Source of the DNA: Cryptomeria japonica
Lineage: Eukaryota > Streptophyta > Pinopsida > Cupressales > Cupressaceae
Assembly: GCF_030272615.1 (NCBI RefSeq)
Contig: NC_081407.1
Span: 153,717,048-153,781,047 of the forward strand
Length of the DNA stretch: 64,000 nt
Direction of reading: 5' to 3'
Below, piece by piece: positions 24,181-36,378 of this stretch; position 1 is the stretch's first letter, and each line of letters starts with the position of its first letter. Below the pieces are notes generated by a model. That model ran no database searches. It was not told the DNA's origin and worked only from the letters and a program-made list of their open reading frames with translations. A program made the position numbers and the translations under genes.

Positions 24181-24783
24181 AATAGGAAAATATATTATAT
24201 TTATTAGGGTTGCATTATACCTACTTAATTGCATTAGTTTTAAATTCTAAATATTCATTGTAGTTTTGCATATTTACTATTTAGCTGTATATAGTACTTC
24301 ATAAAACAAATTAATATTAATTTGTTAACATTTTTGCATATTTATACTATATTATTTAAATATTGTTAAATATTTAGGATTTTTATATGTTATATGGACA
24401 CACCTAGAATGTACTCAACCTCAATTTTTTTTTTTTGTATTGATATTTGTATCCATCTGTGTTATGGGATTCTTCACCCAAGGGTCGTGATCTTATAACC
24501 AGTCAGTTTGGATACCATCCAACAATGAGAGCATTCTAGGAGCATATAGGGCACATCCCTATCACCTCAAGTACCCTATGGGTACATTGTAGGGTACCCA
24601 AGGCAATAGAGACGTGCCTTGGTTGCTCCCAAGTGCTCTCATGACCGATGAGGAATCTACAAAATTAACAGAGCATTCTAACTCTGAAGATGAGGAATCT
24701 ACCTATCCAGCACCACTTGATTTTTCACAGGATTTGCATCCAGATGACTTTGTTTCGGCAACTCCAGGGGATGTTGTTCCTCC

Positions 24784-27700
24784 CAAAGTTTTAATACTAG
24801 GACTTGCCACGGATTCGGCAAACCAAAAATTTGGACTCGAACTCGGACTCGTGAAAGACTTGCGAAAGACTCGACAAAAACAACAACTTAGTTTTACAAA
24901 AAAAAACATAAAGAAATTAATGCATTTAGAGAACATAAGAGCCATAATTGAAACATTACATGCCATATGATCTACAAACACTCAATATTTGAAATTTCAT
25001 CATTCATACTCATAGTTTCAACTCTAAAATGTATAGTAGCAACATAAGTTTATAAATATTTACAAAATTACATATAATGATATGTCCAACTCCAAATGTG
25101 AAAAACAATGAAAAACAACAATGAACAAACTAAAGAGAAGACTACATCTTCCTCTTTGTATTTCTCCTCATATAGCTCAATTTTTCAGGCCTTGAGCTAG
25201 AAGTAGTAGCAGTGGGTGTTGTGGTATCTAAATGGTGAGATGATTCTTCTTCAAAATCAAAGTCCTCATCTTCATCATCTTCGTCCTCATCTTCATCCTC
25301 CATTTCATCCAATCTTGCTCTTTCTGCTTCTAGTGTTGCTCCTTCCTCTATTTCTGCAATTTCTTCTTCGGTAAGGAGGACATCATCACCATCATTTTGT
25401 TCATTCACAGTCCAACCACCATATGGATCAATTTCATCCAAGTCAATGGCCTCATGTGAAACACCCTCCACCTTTCTAACTCAAAGGCGAAGGTTGTACC
25501 GAACGAAGACAAGATCATTGAGCCGCTTTTGTGTCAATTTATTTCTCTTCTTTGTGTGAATGCTCTCAAATACACTCCAATTTCGTTCACACAAAGAAGC
25601 ACTGCATGGCTGAGACAAAACACGGACGACTATTTTTTGAAGATTAGGCGTGCTAGCACCATAATTCTCCCACCATAAATCTACAAAAAACATTTAGAAA
25701 TATTAGAATTGAGAAACAAATGTAACAATCAAGTTTGTAGTTTTTTTCTTGCAGTATTGAACTAAGTTACTAAATTTTTACCTGGTTGTTGTTTTCCTCC
25801 CCTATCAATTGCTAGTTGTGATGAAAAGAGTCTCCCCTTTGCACTCTTGTAGATATTGAACAATGAACATTTCCAAATTCATAAATAGATAGTCAAAGTG
25901 TCAAACTCAAACTCAATAATGAACATTTCCATATTCATAAATAAAGATTGACCAATTGCAAATGTCAAATCTCACCTCCAACTCATCAAGAACCTTGTCT
26001 CTCAACTCAGGATCAGGTGCCATCTTATCAGTGCATGCAATAACACCTGCCATGACCTCCTCATCAGCCCTAAATGAATCAGAGAAGTAGAATTTCGGGT
26101 TCAAAAAGTAGGCGAAGGCATGTATTGGTTGGTGGAGTTGGTTTGTCCACCTACGATCTATGATGCGCCAAAGGATTTCACATTTTCTTATATTTCCATG
26201 ATAGTAATGTGAAATGGCCTCTTTGGCCCTATCCATGGCCTCATAAATGAAACCCATTGGCATGCCCCCTCCATCCACCATACGAAGAACCCTTACCAAA
26301 GGTTCCGTCACCTAAAAAAATGAAAACAAATTTTAAATTATTACAAAATTAACCCCTAAAAGATAAAATCAGCAAATAGACAAGATTGTATAAAGTTTAC
26401 TTTTGTGTTTGTTACTTACCGTAGTCAACTCCTCTTCACTTTTGCTGAACCCTTCATGAAAAACAATGCTCACAACCTTCTTTGCTTCAGCTCTTTTTGA
26501 GTATGCAGACCCCAACCAAGCATCAGACTCAAACATCTGCTTAAGATGAGGAATGACACTAAGAATGCTCTGCAAAGTGATGAAGTGGCTAGCAAATCGT
26601 GTCACTCCAAGTCGCACAAGGTTCTTGCCATTTATGTGTTTTCTCATCAAAGCAAGCACCCAAGTATGGTTGTAGATGAATTTGGTGACACTTCTTGCAT
26701 CTTCAACCACCTTTTTCACCCATCCAATCTTCCCAATGTCCTCTAGCATCAAGTCCAAGCAATGTGCAGCACAAGGACTCCATGTAATCGTAGGATGCCT
26801 CTCCATAAGCATTCTACCTGCAGATACATATGCAGCTGCGTTGTCCGTGATAATTTGGACAACATTCTCAACTCCAACTTCTTGAACCACCCCATCCAAT
26901 AGATTACACAAAGTCTCTGCTTTTTTTATTTCATTTGAGGCATCAATAGGCTTTAGGAATACCATTGCACCATTTGAAGCCACCAAAAAGTTGAGAAGAG
27001 TCCCATTCCGTCCATCTGTCCATCCATCAGATAAAATGCTGCATCCTTTTCTCTTCCAATACCTTTTCTGATCATCAACCACAACTTGTGTATTTTTTAC
27101 ATCTTGCTCTAGCAATGGTGCACTGAAGTCATAACCTGTTGGGGCCTTAAACCCCTTACCCGCAATTGTTAATGCATTAACCAAACCTTCCCAATACACA
27201 TTGTTTGCTGTATTGAAAGGTATATTATTGTTAAACCAAAAGTTTGATGCTGCTATCTTTGCTTGTTCATGCTTCTCTCTATTCCATCCTGTACCTTCAA
27301 GTGAAGGTTGTGCACCTGGAACATTGCGTGGTACAAAAAAATTAGTGTCTGATCTAATAGGAGTGCCACTAGCCTCACCCTCATTGTCACCAAAAGATGA
27401 AAGTGACTAACGACCACGAGTGTGACCAATGGGACCCGAAGTGGACAATGTGCGATTCATTGCAGCTGCCATGGCTTCTTTTGTTTTTTGCCTTTCTTCC
27501 TTTTGCATATCATGCTCAGCAAGAAGGGCCTTCATCTCTCTAATAATCTTAGGAGTTGTTTTGGGGCATATCTCCACACCATATCCAGTAATTTGTGCAA
27601 GGTGGTATTTCAATCTATTGATTCCACCAGTCATCCATTTCATACATTTGGTGCAAGTGACCCCCTTTTTGCTTCCTAGAATCCCATATTTCCATGCTTT

Positions 27701-28259
27701 ATCTCTTTGTTTTCCTGACCTTAGGGTTGCCCTTGGAGTTGAACTTGCCATTGCTGATTAATTTAACATGAAAAAATAAAAAAGTCAGCAGGGTTTTATG
27801 GAAAATCAACAAAAAAAATGACAATGAATCATTTGGGAAAAATAACATTCAAAAACAAGAAAAAAATATGAGGAAATAACTTAGGAAAGGAAATAGATTT
27901 TTTTTTGGCAGCATATCCCCTTGTTTTTCAAGATTTTTTGGATTTTCAAAACATGGAAATGAAAAAAAAAAGAGGAAAAATCCTTACGTAGATCCCTTTT
28001 GCTGATTTAATTTTCTTTCCTCTCCTCCTTCAAACCCTACAAACCTGTTATAACCAAGCAAGAATGCCAAATGCGGGGGAAAAAAAAAAAAAAGTGACTT
28101 TTATTGCTTGTTGGATGTGTTTTCTGGGCTACATGGGTCCTTGCAAAAGACTCGTGAGTTCGAGCAAAAGACTCGCGAGTCTTTCATAGAGACTCGCCAG
28201 GACTCACCTCGTGAGTCGACTCGTGGCTCCTAGGCGACTCCACGAGTCTTAAAACTATG
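24784..28259 (-). mobile_element. hAT transposon, nearly intact, 3.48 kb
   Basis: The ends are inverted: left caaagttttaatact (24784) and, on the opposite strand, catagttttaagact (28259). They are flanked by 8-bp duplications GTTCCTCC (24776-24783) and GTTCCTCT (28260-28267), which differ at one base. Sub-terminal sequence at both ends is rich in gactcg/cgagtc repeats, a common transposase-binding arrangement in hAT elements. The interior carries a four-exon transposase on the minus strand. It lies inside a copia element, itself inside ZPR1 intron 1. Confidence 0.9.
25142..27751 (-). pseudogene. hAT transposase: BED zinc finger, DUF659-type core, dimerisation domain
   Basis: Four exons join in frame to 757 codons: 27751-26420, 26311-25976, 25845-25782 and 25680-25142, with GT..AG introns of 108, 130 and 101 bp. 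Exon 1 holds a BED-type finger (CTKCMKWMTGGINRLKYHLA), then SDGWTD and ITDNAAAYVSAG with two catalytic aspartates, and SPCAAHCLDLMLEDIGK. Exon 4 holds DLWWENYGAS, the dimerisation motif SASLCERNWSVFESIHTKKR, and an acidic tail of Asp/Glu runs. It encodes the cut-and-paste transposase of the surrounding element. Two in-frame stops break it: TAG at 27407-27409 and TGA at 25481-25483. It is otherwise full length, so inactivation looks recent. The exon 3 acceptor is the least certain site. Confidence 0.88.
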
Positions 28260-28267
28260 GTTCCTCT

Positions 28268-29972
28268 AATGCCAAATGTTGGTACTTCTACCCTCAGGCC
28301 TAAATGGTGGGCCAAGCCTATAGGAGATCTTCAGGATGATGAGCTTCTTGAGGATAGATCAGTTCGTCGCAAGAGAAAGCAGTAGAATACAGTCAACTTT
28401 GCACTTATGTCCAACATCCACAGCATCCGTGAGCCCCAGACATATTCCGAGGCTAAAGGCATTCCTGAGTGGGAAAAGGCTATGGAGATGGAATACCATA
28501 GTCTTCTGAAGAATAACACTTGGGTTCTTTCTGATTTGCCTCCTGGGAAGAAACCTATCAGCTGTAAATGGGTTTACAAAGTCAAGTATCATGTAGATGG
28601 TACTTTGGATAAGTACAAGGCCAGATTGGTTGCTTGGGGTTTTACACAGCAGGAGGGCATTGACTGCGAGGAGACTTTTGCTCCTACTGCCAAGATGAAC
28701 ACTATTCATCTGCTTCTCGCCATTGCCACTCAGTTTGGATGGAAACTTCATTAGATGGATGTTAAGAGTGCATTCCTCAATGGCGAGTTGTAAGAAGAAG
28801 TTTATATGATTCAACCTCTTGGTTTCAAGGTTCCTGGTAAGGAACATCAGGTTTGTAGACTGGTAAAAGCCCTATATGGCCTAAAGCAAGCCCCTCGGGC
28901 TTGCTACTTTAAGATTGATCAGTATTTGGTTGAACATGGTTTTCAGCGCAGCCCCTTTGACACTAATCTATGTGTCAAACTCTTTGGTGATGATATCCTT
29001 TTTCTTGTTGTCTATGTGGATGACTCAATCATTACTGGCAATTCAGTACATTTGATTACAACCATTAAACAAGACTTGTGCCAAGCTTTTGACATGACAG
29101 ATTTGGGGCTTCTCCATTATTGCTTAGGTGTCGAAGTGTGGCAGACTGGTGACAGTATCTTTATTTCACAGTCCAAGTATGCCCGCAGTTTGCTTGACAA
29201 GTTTCGAATGCAGGATTGTAAACTTGCTTCCACACCTATGGAGAAAGGGCTGAAGTTATCAGCCAAGTCTGATTCACCTGCAGTAGATGAAACAAAACTC
29301 AGATAGCTAGTAGGCAGCCTCATCTATCTCACTGCCACTAGACCTGACATCTGTTTTGCTGTCAGCTACATCTGTCACTTCATGACAGCCCAAAACCTGA
29401 TCATTGGATTGAAGTGAAGCGAGTGCTGCGATATGTGAAAGGCACTTCAGACTATGGCATTCTTGTATGGCAGGTGCAATGAGCCAAAGCTGATTGGTTA
29501 TATTGACTTAGATTGGGCAGGATTAGTGGATGACAGAAAATCCACTTCTGGGTACGTATTCAGTTTGGGTACTGGTGCTATCACTTGGAGCAACAAGAAG
29601 CGACAGGTCGTGGCTCTTTCCTCGATCGAAGCTGAATATCGGGGAACAATCAAGGCCGCATGTGAGGCAGTTTGGCTCCGGAGGATGCTTTCTGACATGC
29701 AAATGCCGCAAGCAGGTCCTTCTCCCTTGTATACTGATAATCAAGGGGTGCTCAAACTGGCCAAAAATCCAGTTTTCCATGAATGTACCAAGCATGTCGA
29801 GCTTCATTGTCACTACATCCGCAAGCTGGTAGAAGACGGATCAGTTTAGTTGCAGTATGTTTCGACAACGGATCAGATTACAAATATTCTTACCAAGTCT
29901 CTGAGCTTGGATAAATTTGTCAAATTCAGGGGGCAACTTGGTGTTTTTGATAGATTGACCATTAAGGGAGGG
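28268..29972 (+). pseudogene. Copia reverse transcriptase and RNase H
   Basis: The + frame shows YSEAKGIPEWEKAMEMEY, NNTWVLSDLPPGKKPISCKW and ARLVAWGFTQQEGIDCEETF, then [20 protein letters not shown], the catalytic YVDDSIITGNS (about 29010) and FDMTDLGLLHYCLGVEVW. After two frame changes near 29370-29460, RNase H follows with STSGYVFSLGTGAITWSNKK, SSIEAEYRG and DNQGVLKLAKNPVFHE. Stops at 28752, 28791 and 29304 fall where the family has Gln. Reverse transcriptase copies element RNA; RNase H removes the template strand. The element is dead. Confidence 0.9.
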
Positions 29973-30154
29973 TGTTAGAATAATATTTCTCTATTATGTT
30001 AATGGTCAATACTGTAATTAGGTGTCTACAGTATCAGGTAGATAGAATTAGGTGTCATAATTAATGTCTACAGTATTTTGTAACTTCTATATATTGTATT
30101 TTTTCCTCAGTTAATGTAACTAATATTTCTACCCGTGAATCTCTCTAATTCACA
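29973..30154 (+). repeat. Copia 3' LTR, about 182 bp
   Basis: It starts TGTTAGAATAATATT directly after the purine tract and ends CTCTCTAATTCACA. The start and end are TG and CA; no target duplication could be checked because the 5' end of the element is missing. It is short, as in many copia elements. Confidence 0.65.
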
Positions 30155-30309
30155 AAATTAAAATAAGGCAAGTGTCCACATCATAATGAATGGGAGAACA
30201 TGTGCTAAATAAAGCTCAATCAAATAAAAGATCAAATTCACCTAAGTTTAGCTTAAATGATTAAAGTAATAAAGGATCTAATTATATAATTAACTAGATA
30301 ATGTCCCAA

Positions 30310-30960
30310 TTATTTCAACACCCCTCCTTAAGTAATTTAGGGAGAAGCGAAAAACCTAATTATGAATTCAAAGATGAATGCATGAATGGTTCCCGACAAA
30401 GAGGCTTGATTAAGTACTCATGTACAAACCAATGCAATCTCTCACAACTAGAGATATCAATCATTGCATCTCTATTGATCATGACCTTTTTGGCAGAGAT
30501 ATCAATGAACCTTATGAATTTAAATGCTCATGAGTCACTATAACCAGTAAGCATCATCTCTTTGTGTTTGTTGTCCAGATTCCTTATTCCAGTTTGAGTT
30601 AAGATAAACTGACCCAAAGCTTTGGAGATGACCTACATTGGTTTCTTTCCTACCCAAGCTTAAAGTGTCATGGCTTGGAGTGCCTTAGAAGGATTCCTAT
30701 TTAGCACATGTACAAACAATATGGAGTGCTTTAGCCCATTATCTTGTTGAAACTATTTTCCTTTAACATGCTTCTTACCATATTTATGATCATCCTATTC
30801 TTTCTCTTCAACATGTTTTGCCAAGTTGTATGCAGCATTGCTAGCTGCCAGTGAATTGCTTATTTTGTACAAAAAACGATAAACCTACTAGAATTAAATT
30901 TCCTCACATTGTTGGATTTGAAAGTCTCGTTCACGTTGTCAAATCCAAAAGCCTTAGAAT
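30310..30960 (-). pseudogene. Copia integrase fragment
   Basis: Minus-strand frames give RNPSKALQAMTL, AWVGKKPM and LGQFILTQTGIRNLDNKHKE (the region after the integrase core), then MMLTGYSDS, AFKFIRFIDISAKKVMINRD and AMIDIS. These match the end of copia integrase and the linker before reverse transcriptase. Several frame changes are needed. It is a separate copy from the + strand element ending at 30154. Confidence 0.65.
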
Positions 30961-32990
30961 ACTCAAAACTCCTCAATGGCAGCTGATATCTTCTTAAGAA
31001 TAAACACCCACATATCTATACTATAGCCACCAATGGACAAAAGAACGGAGATTCAAGGGCTTGGAAATTTCACCATTCATCACTTCCAAATACTGCTTTG
31101 CCATCCAACCCTTGCCCTATTTAAAAGGTTATTTAGAGTTTTTCTATGCCAAACATGCTTTTTAAACCTGCCTCCTTGCGATTGAATTAAGTCATTTTCC
31201 AAGTGCTTCTTTTTCAAACTAGAAAGAGTTTTAAAATGTAGTTGTCCATACTCGTGGTCCAAGGTGCACTGGAGTTTGAAATTGCAACCAAGTTATGTGT
31301 TTCTGAAGAACCAGCCTCATAAAACCTATAAAGTTTGCTTTCTCTCACTCTAGAGTGCAGAGGGTATAGCCTTATTATACAGTTTATTCTTCACAAATTG
31401 CTTGGCTACACTAAATGTGTCATCCAAATGTTTATGCAGTGTTTTGATGACATGTTCTCAGATAGCATTTTCTTTTCTGCTGAAATTTTTATGTTTCCAT
31501 GAGCCTTCATATAATGTGCCATGCCATCAACTAGAGCGACTGTTAACCTTGTATTAGCTTTTACAAAGGTTACAAACTAAACTTTCCTTCCAGTCATGTG
31601 TTAACATGTACATGATCAAAATATGAAATATTTTGGCTCAGAAAGAAGCGCACTTCACACAGAAAACTTAAAAAATACTTTGCAAATACATATTCATTAC
31701 CAGCATTGACAGGGGTATGTTACAAATTTTCCAATTTGCTCAATCAAGTTTTAAGTGTGAAATCTTAGCACATTCATAACTGTAACCTTCAAACATTCTG
31801 AAATCATATATTGGCAGAAAAAAATGCTTATGGTCTGGAAACAAATAAAATTTGAACAGCAATGTTTCAAAATCTAATCACCCGATATGGCTTAGCTTCC
31901 ATCTGTTCTTTCTGGGAATCAATATTATCGATTTGACTTCACTTTACATGTGTCAGATACACACTGCAAAGGGAATCGCTGTGTGATGGAAGGTTGGCTC
32001 AAGCTGAATGAGGCTGCCTTGACCGCCCAGGAACTAACTGACTTAACCAGTCGCTAGAATCAGGGTTGTGCTCCTCTTCCACCTGTGTCAGATACGCCCA
32101 CATGGATTGGCTCTATGACTAGTGCAATTGGGTTTTAGGATTGTGTGGGCTTGCACAATCAATTCGCAATAATCATCTTATGACTTTGCAACTTCGCTTC
32201 TTTTAGTCTGGAAATGTGCTTGCAGTTGGGTCTGGGTTTGACGTCCAACAGACCCACGCGCCCAGGCAATATGTTTTCTTTTATTCTGTCCCTGAATGAA
32301 CACACTCAGATCCAGAGGTCAAAGCTTCAATTCGCATAACTATCCTTCACGGCAGCCGGCAGTTAAACATCCTGTCAAATGCCAAACAATATAAATATTA
32401 ATTGCCAAACATTATAAATATTGCAGCTTTCGATTTATTAAACTTCTCACCAATCTTTTATTGAAGCCTACAATAATCAAACCCACGATGCCAAATATTG
32501 AAATATAGAGCTTCAATCGTTAAAATATATTTTTTCCCCAATGTCAGACTTATGCTGCTTAAAATATTATTTGAATGACTTCAAGCTCTCATAAGCTGCG
32601 ATTAATATTCTCACTTTTATTGAATCGGTCTTTTATAACAGTATCCTCCAATACTCATCAATGCCAGGATTTGATAATAATAATTGCAAATATTGAAAGA
32701 GCAGCCAAGATGGAAACTCACTGTTAATAAAATATTTCAGAGATTAAACCCTCCGATTCCCATAATAATATGATTTCGTAAAGAATCCATTTATTCCTGA
32801 AGCAAATTATAAACCTCTGCAAATTTGTCTCCAATGGAGACTTCACAAATTTGGCTCAACTGTGAACTCCATCACGAATCCACCCCTTGGGAAGAGCTAG
32901 GTTTTCGTCCAACTCTTTTATCAAATTCCTGAATGTATTCGCCTCTAGAAATCATAAATCATCATATCAAATTCACAAGCATGCTTGCTC
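30961..32990. other. Intronic spacer, no supported gene
   Basis: Small minus-strand frames near 31080-31560 may be decayed copia gag but no zinc knuckle or other motif can be read. 31900-32990 shows no gene. Confidence 0.35.
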
Positions 32991-33404
32991 CAACCTGTTG
33001 TGATGTATTCACACATCGCTCCATTGCAAATGGGAACCCCTACTTTTTTCCGCTTTCTAGGGTAGTGTTAGAGTCCTTTGCTATTAGCCTTTGCATTGAA
33101 GGGGTATACTCTCTTAAGTAGCTAGAGGGTTCATCAAGTCAAGTTTGTCTCCTTAGGTTTTAATGAAGACAGTCAGTTATCAGGGCTTTTGGAATGGATG
33201 ACTCGTCTTCTTCTTATAGGGCTATTATTGGAACGAATGACTAAGATAGGTCAAATTGAGCATAGAGAGAAAGAGGTTTGATGGAGGAACCCTTAAGATC
33301 ACGCATAATCAACATTGCAGTGTTTCCTTCATCATCTAGATGATTTGAGCATACTTCAATGAGAGGTGAGATCTGGGAGTAAAATTTGACTAAGTATTCC
33401 AAAA

Positions 33405-34600
33405 ATTCCATTGCTCCTTCCTAGGAGCGAATTTTACTTCCATTGCTCCTCTTTAGGAGCGAAATCCCTCTCTAGTCCTTCAAATCACGTAAAATTGCCC
33501 CTAGCTATCATGAGATGTCTTGGCTTGAGTAAAGGATTCGATCTTTGATCAATGGCCTTGAATTAGGTTAAGTATGGGGATAACTTCCTTTTCTCCCTAG
33601 TTGGAGCAAAATGTACTTCCTTTGCTCCTTCTGAGGAGCGAAATCCTCTGCTATTGTCTACACATTGGAGCGACTTGATCTTCTTGAGCATATTAGAAGA
33701 TGATGAGCTAGTTTAGTACCTTCACAATCACTTTAATCACTCAAATTCATCAAGTGCATCAAGATTTTGACTAAGGAATGGAGGGAAGATGACAAATTTG
33801 GGTCACTTCTATTGCTCCTTCATAAGAGCGAAAAACACTTCCATTGCTCTCCTTTGAGAGCGAATTTCCCTTCCTTTGCTTCTGGTTGAGAGCGAATTTG
33901 ATTCTAGGGCTTCACTTGAGCATGATTTGATGTATTTAAGTTGATGGAATGAGGACAAATGGGTGAAGGGAAGCTAAGTTTCAAATTTAAGTCCATTTCC
34001 ATTGCTCCTTCTTTGGAGCGAAATTTGCTTCCTTTGCCCTTGGTTGAGAGCGAATTTGCCTCTAAACCTCTCATTGAGCGTAATTTGACACACTTGAGTT
34101 GATAAAACGAAGGAAAGTCAGTGAGAAAGTGTTAAGCTTTAAATTGGAGGCCATTTCCATTGCTCCTCAATGGGAGCGAATTTCACTTCCTTTGCCCTTA
34201 GATAGGGGTGAAGTTGATTCCAAGGCTCTCCTTAAGGTTATTTTGACCTGGTTTCACCCATGGATGATTGGAACCTAGAATTTGAGTTGATATATTGGAT
34301 GAAATTTTGACTAAATGGTTACTTCCATTGCCCTTGGAATGGAGCAAAATTGCCTTTAATTGTTCCCATTTTGGAGCGAGAACTACTTCCTTTGCTCCCC
34401 GAGAGGAGTGAAATCACCTGCCTTTGCTCCTTCATGAGAGCAAATTCATTCCTAAGGCACTCATTGAGGGTAATTTGATGGTTTTGCACAAGGAGACTAA
34501 AAAACTTAAGGAATGAATGAGATACAAGAGATCATTTGGTGCAGAGGTGATGGAATGATGCTAAACTTCCTTTGCTCCTCATCAGGAGCGAACTTGGTCC
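33405..34600. repeat. Hairpin-motif array of copy 1 (GCTCC-N6-GGAGC type)
   Basis: Short motifs reading ttgctcc, about six bases, ggagcgaa recur, often as close pairs, near 33409, 33443, 33620, 33810, 33843, 33873, 34000, 34032, 34159, 34191, 34329, 34391, 34423 and 34570. The complementary ends form a 5-6 bp stem. Pairs recur every 160-190 bases. The motif differs from that in copies 2 and 3 but sits in the same place and also forms a hairpin. Confidence 0.78.
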
Positions 34601-35430
34601 CCATTGCTCCAACTTCCATTGCCTACCCTTAGGAGTGACCTCATCTTATCAAACCTGCAAATCACATAAAATCAGAGATTATATCAAATTAGGAGGTTAT
34701 ATAGAAGGTATATATCAGGTGTGTTTGATGATTATTTGTTTGTTTTGCAAGAGGTGAAGAAAGAAATCAAAAGAACCAAGCAGGAGGAAGATTGGAACAA
34801 GTTTCCTAAGGAGGAAATTTCAACATCAAGGCCAATATAGAAGGAAGATGCCTTCAAAAGGAAATCTTCATCAACAAGCACAAGGGTATCCAGGAAGGTG
34901 ATTACACAAGAAGGATTCACTTACACAAGAACATGATCCACAATACTAATAGCATGAAGAGAATCATAAGAGTTTCAAAATAATGAAGAAGCAACTACGA
35001 CATCAAGGGTTCATTCCAAGGCAATATCAAGATCCAAAACTAAGAGGAAGTCAACATCTACACCTTGCATCTTCATGATTGAGACATTCAAGAGAATAGT
35101 TTCAGAAGAGTTAATTAAAGTTAGAAGATCATCATCATCACTGCCGAAGCTGGATAATGTTGAGTATCAAGAGATATTACTCAATACTCATTCAAATTGA
35201 TGAATCAAGTCTACAAGCAAGTTGAGATGGCATCCCAGTCACCACTCTACCAATCAGAGGAGTTCCACATCAGCACGTTCGGATTCACTGAACTAAGCTC
35301 ATCATATGGAGGCACAAACTCCTATGCACCTACCCCCACTATCTATTGGTCAAATATTCTAGAGATGACAAGATGACATGTGTCAAAATGTTGTAATTAT
35401 TTCATTGGCCAGAATAGAGTTTGTTGTGAC

Positions 35431-35523
35431 AAACCCTAATTAGGGTTTTCATTGTAAAATCCCGACCATTGATCTCAAATCAATCCAGGCCATTCATTGT
35501 AAAATGAGCTCTCTATATATAAA
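35431..35523 (+). promoter_or_regulatory. Copy 1: telo-box palindrome and TATA box
   Basis: AAACCCTAATTAGGGTTT (35431-35448) is an 18-base perfect palindrome made of two facing AAACCCTA telo-boxes. It is followed by tatatataaa (35514-35523). The same pair occurs in copies 2 and 3. By position this is the U3 promoter, with about 850 bp of R/U5 after it. AATAAA at 35550 could be a polyadenylation signal. Confidence 0.7.
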
Positions 35524-36378
35524 GCTCAAGCTCTTCATTTGTAAAGGTTAATAAATAGTTTAGAAGTAGTGAATAGGAAGTTAATAGCAAATTATAGATA
35601 GCAGCTAGAGTAGATTAGGAGGAGGAGGAATTGTTGTTATGACTTGTAAATGAGATACTCTTTTCATTGAAGTTATGGTGAAATGTGTTATTTCAACAAG
35701 TCTCATGGTTTCTACTTCTCATTTTGCTTTCATGTTAATTAGATTGAATGGAGGAATTTGTTGAATGCATATGTGCGGAATCCGTTTAGTCCATACCACT
35801 AGCCTCTTGTTGATTGTAAGTGTGCTTTGTGTGGTCAATTGGAATGATATGTGCCTAACTTCAAATTGTCATACATCCATTGTTTATGCATTAACTTGAA
35901 TGGTAATCAATGTTTGATAATGGTTTGAATATCTTTGATAATGATTTGAATATCTTTGAATTATCCCTTAGAAGATTGCACTAAGCTTGTGTCAAATTGT
36001 TCAGTTTGATGGTGAGACCTCGCCCAGTAGGATTCCATCGAATCATTCACTCTTCTCTTGCATTCTTAGGATTAGAATAGACTCCCTAAATCCCATGCCT
36101 TTTGCTCTTTCTTTGTTCTCTAAGCAAGTAGATATAATCTAAGTTCCAGTGGTTCAAGCATTCAACAATTCAACGTAAGTCTCTTTGTGATTCCAGCATT
36201 ATCATATCAAACCATTGAGCTTATCCACATGTCGGGACCTGACATTTATGAACCTTGGAGTTGTCTCAAGTGATCCTTATGCGAATCTTCAGCATATGAA
36301 TATCTTTGTTCAAGAGAGGATAAGATACTCTTGGGTATTTTATTCCGTGTTAGACTGTTCATAAAAAACACATCAACA

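Larger units (their letters stand above)
24640..30154 (+). mobile_element. Ty1/copia retrotransposon, 5'-truncated, carrying a nested hAT element
   Basis: The right-hand part (28268-29972) carries reverse transcriptase and RNase H, a purine-rich tract (aagggaggg, to 29972) and a short 3' LTR. The left-hand part (about 24640-24783) encodes the acidic linker (STKLTEHSNSEDEE) that precedes reverse transcriptase. Removing the hAT insertion and one copy of its duplication rejoins the two parts in the same reading frame, so hAT inserted after copia. Gag, protease and integrase are not seen upstream; the left boundary is uncertain. Confidence 0.85.
32996..36378 (+). mobile_element. Giant solo-LTR-like element, copy 1 (3383 bp, TSD CAACC)
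   Basis: It starts TGTTGTGATGTATTCACAC, ends AACACATCAACA, and is flanked by CAACC at 32991-32995 and 36379-36383. TG..CA ends with a 5-bp duplication are the mark of integrase-mediated insertion. No part of its start recurs near its end, so it is not a complete LTR-interior-LTR element. Layout: hairpin array 33400-34600, a variable segment with no long frame (34700-35210), then a 3' block (35225-36378) shared with copies 2 and 3. It lies in ZPR1 intron 1, in the same orientation as the gene by its TATA box. Confidence 0.88.

Noticed and set aside
24703-24981. 92-codon minus-strand frame
   Set aside because: It is a shadow of the copia linker and the hAT left end.
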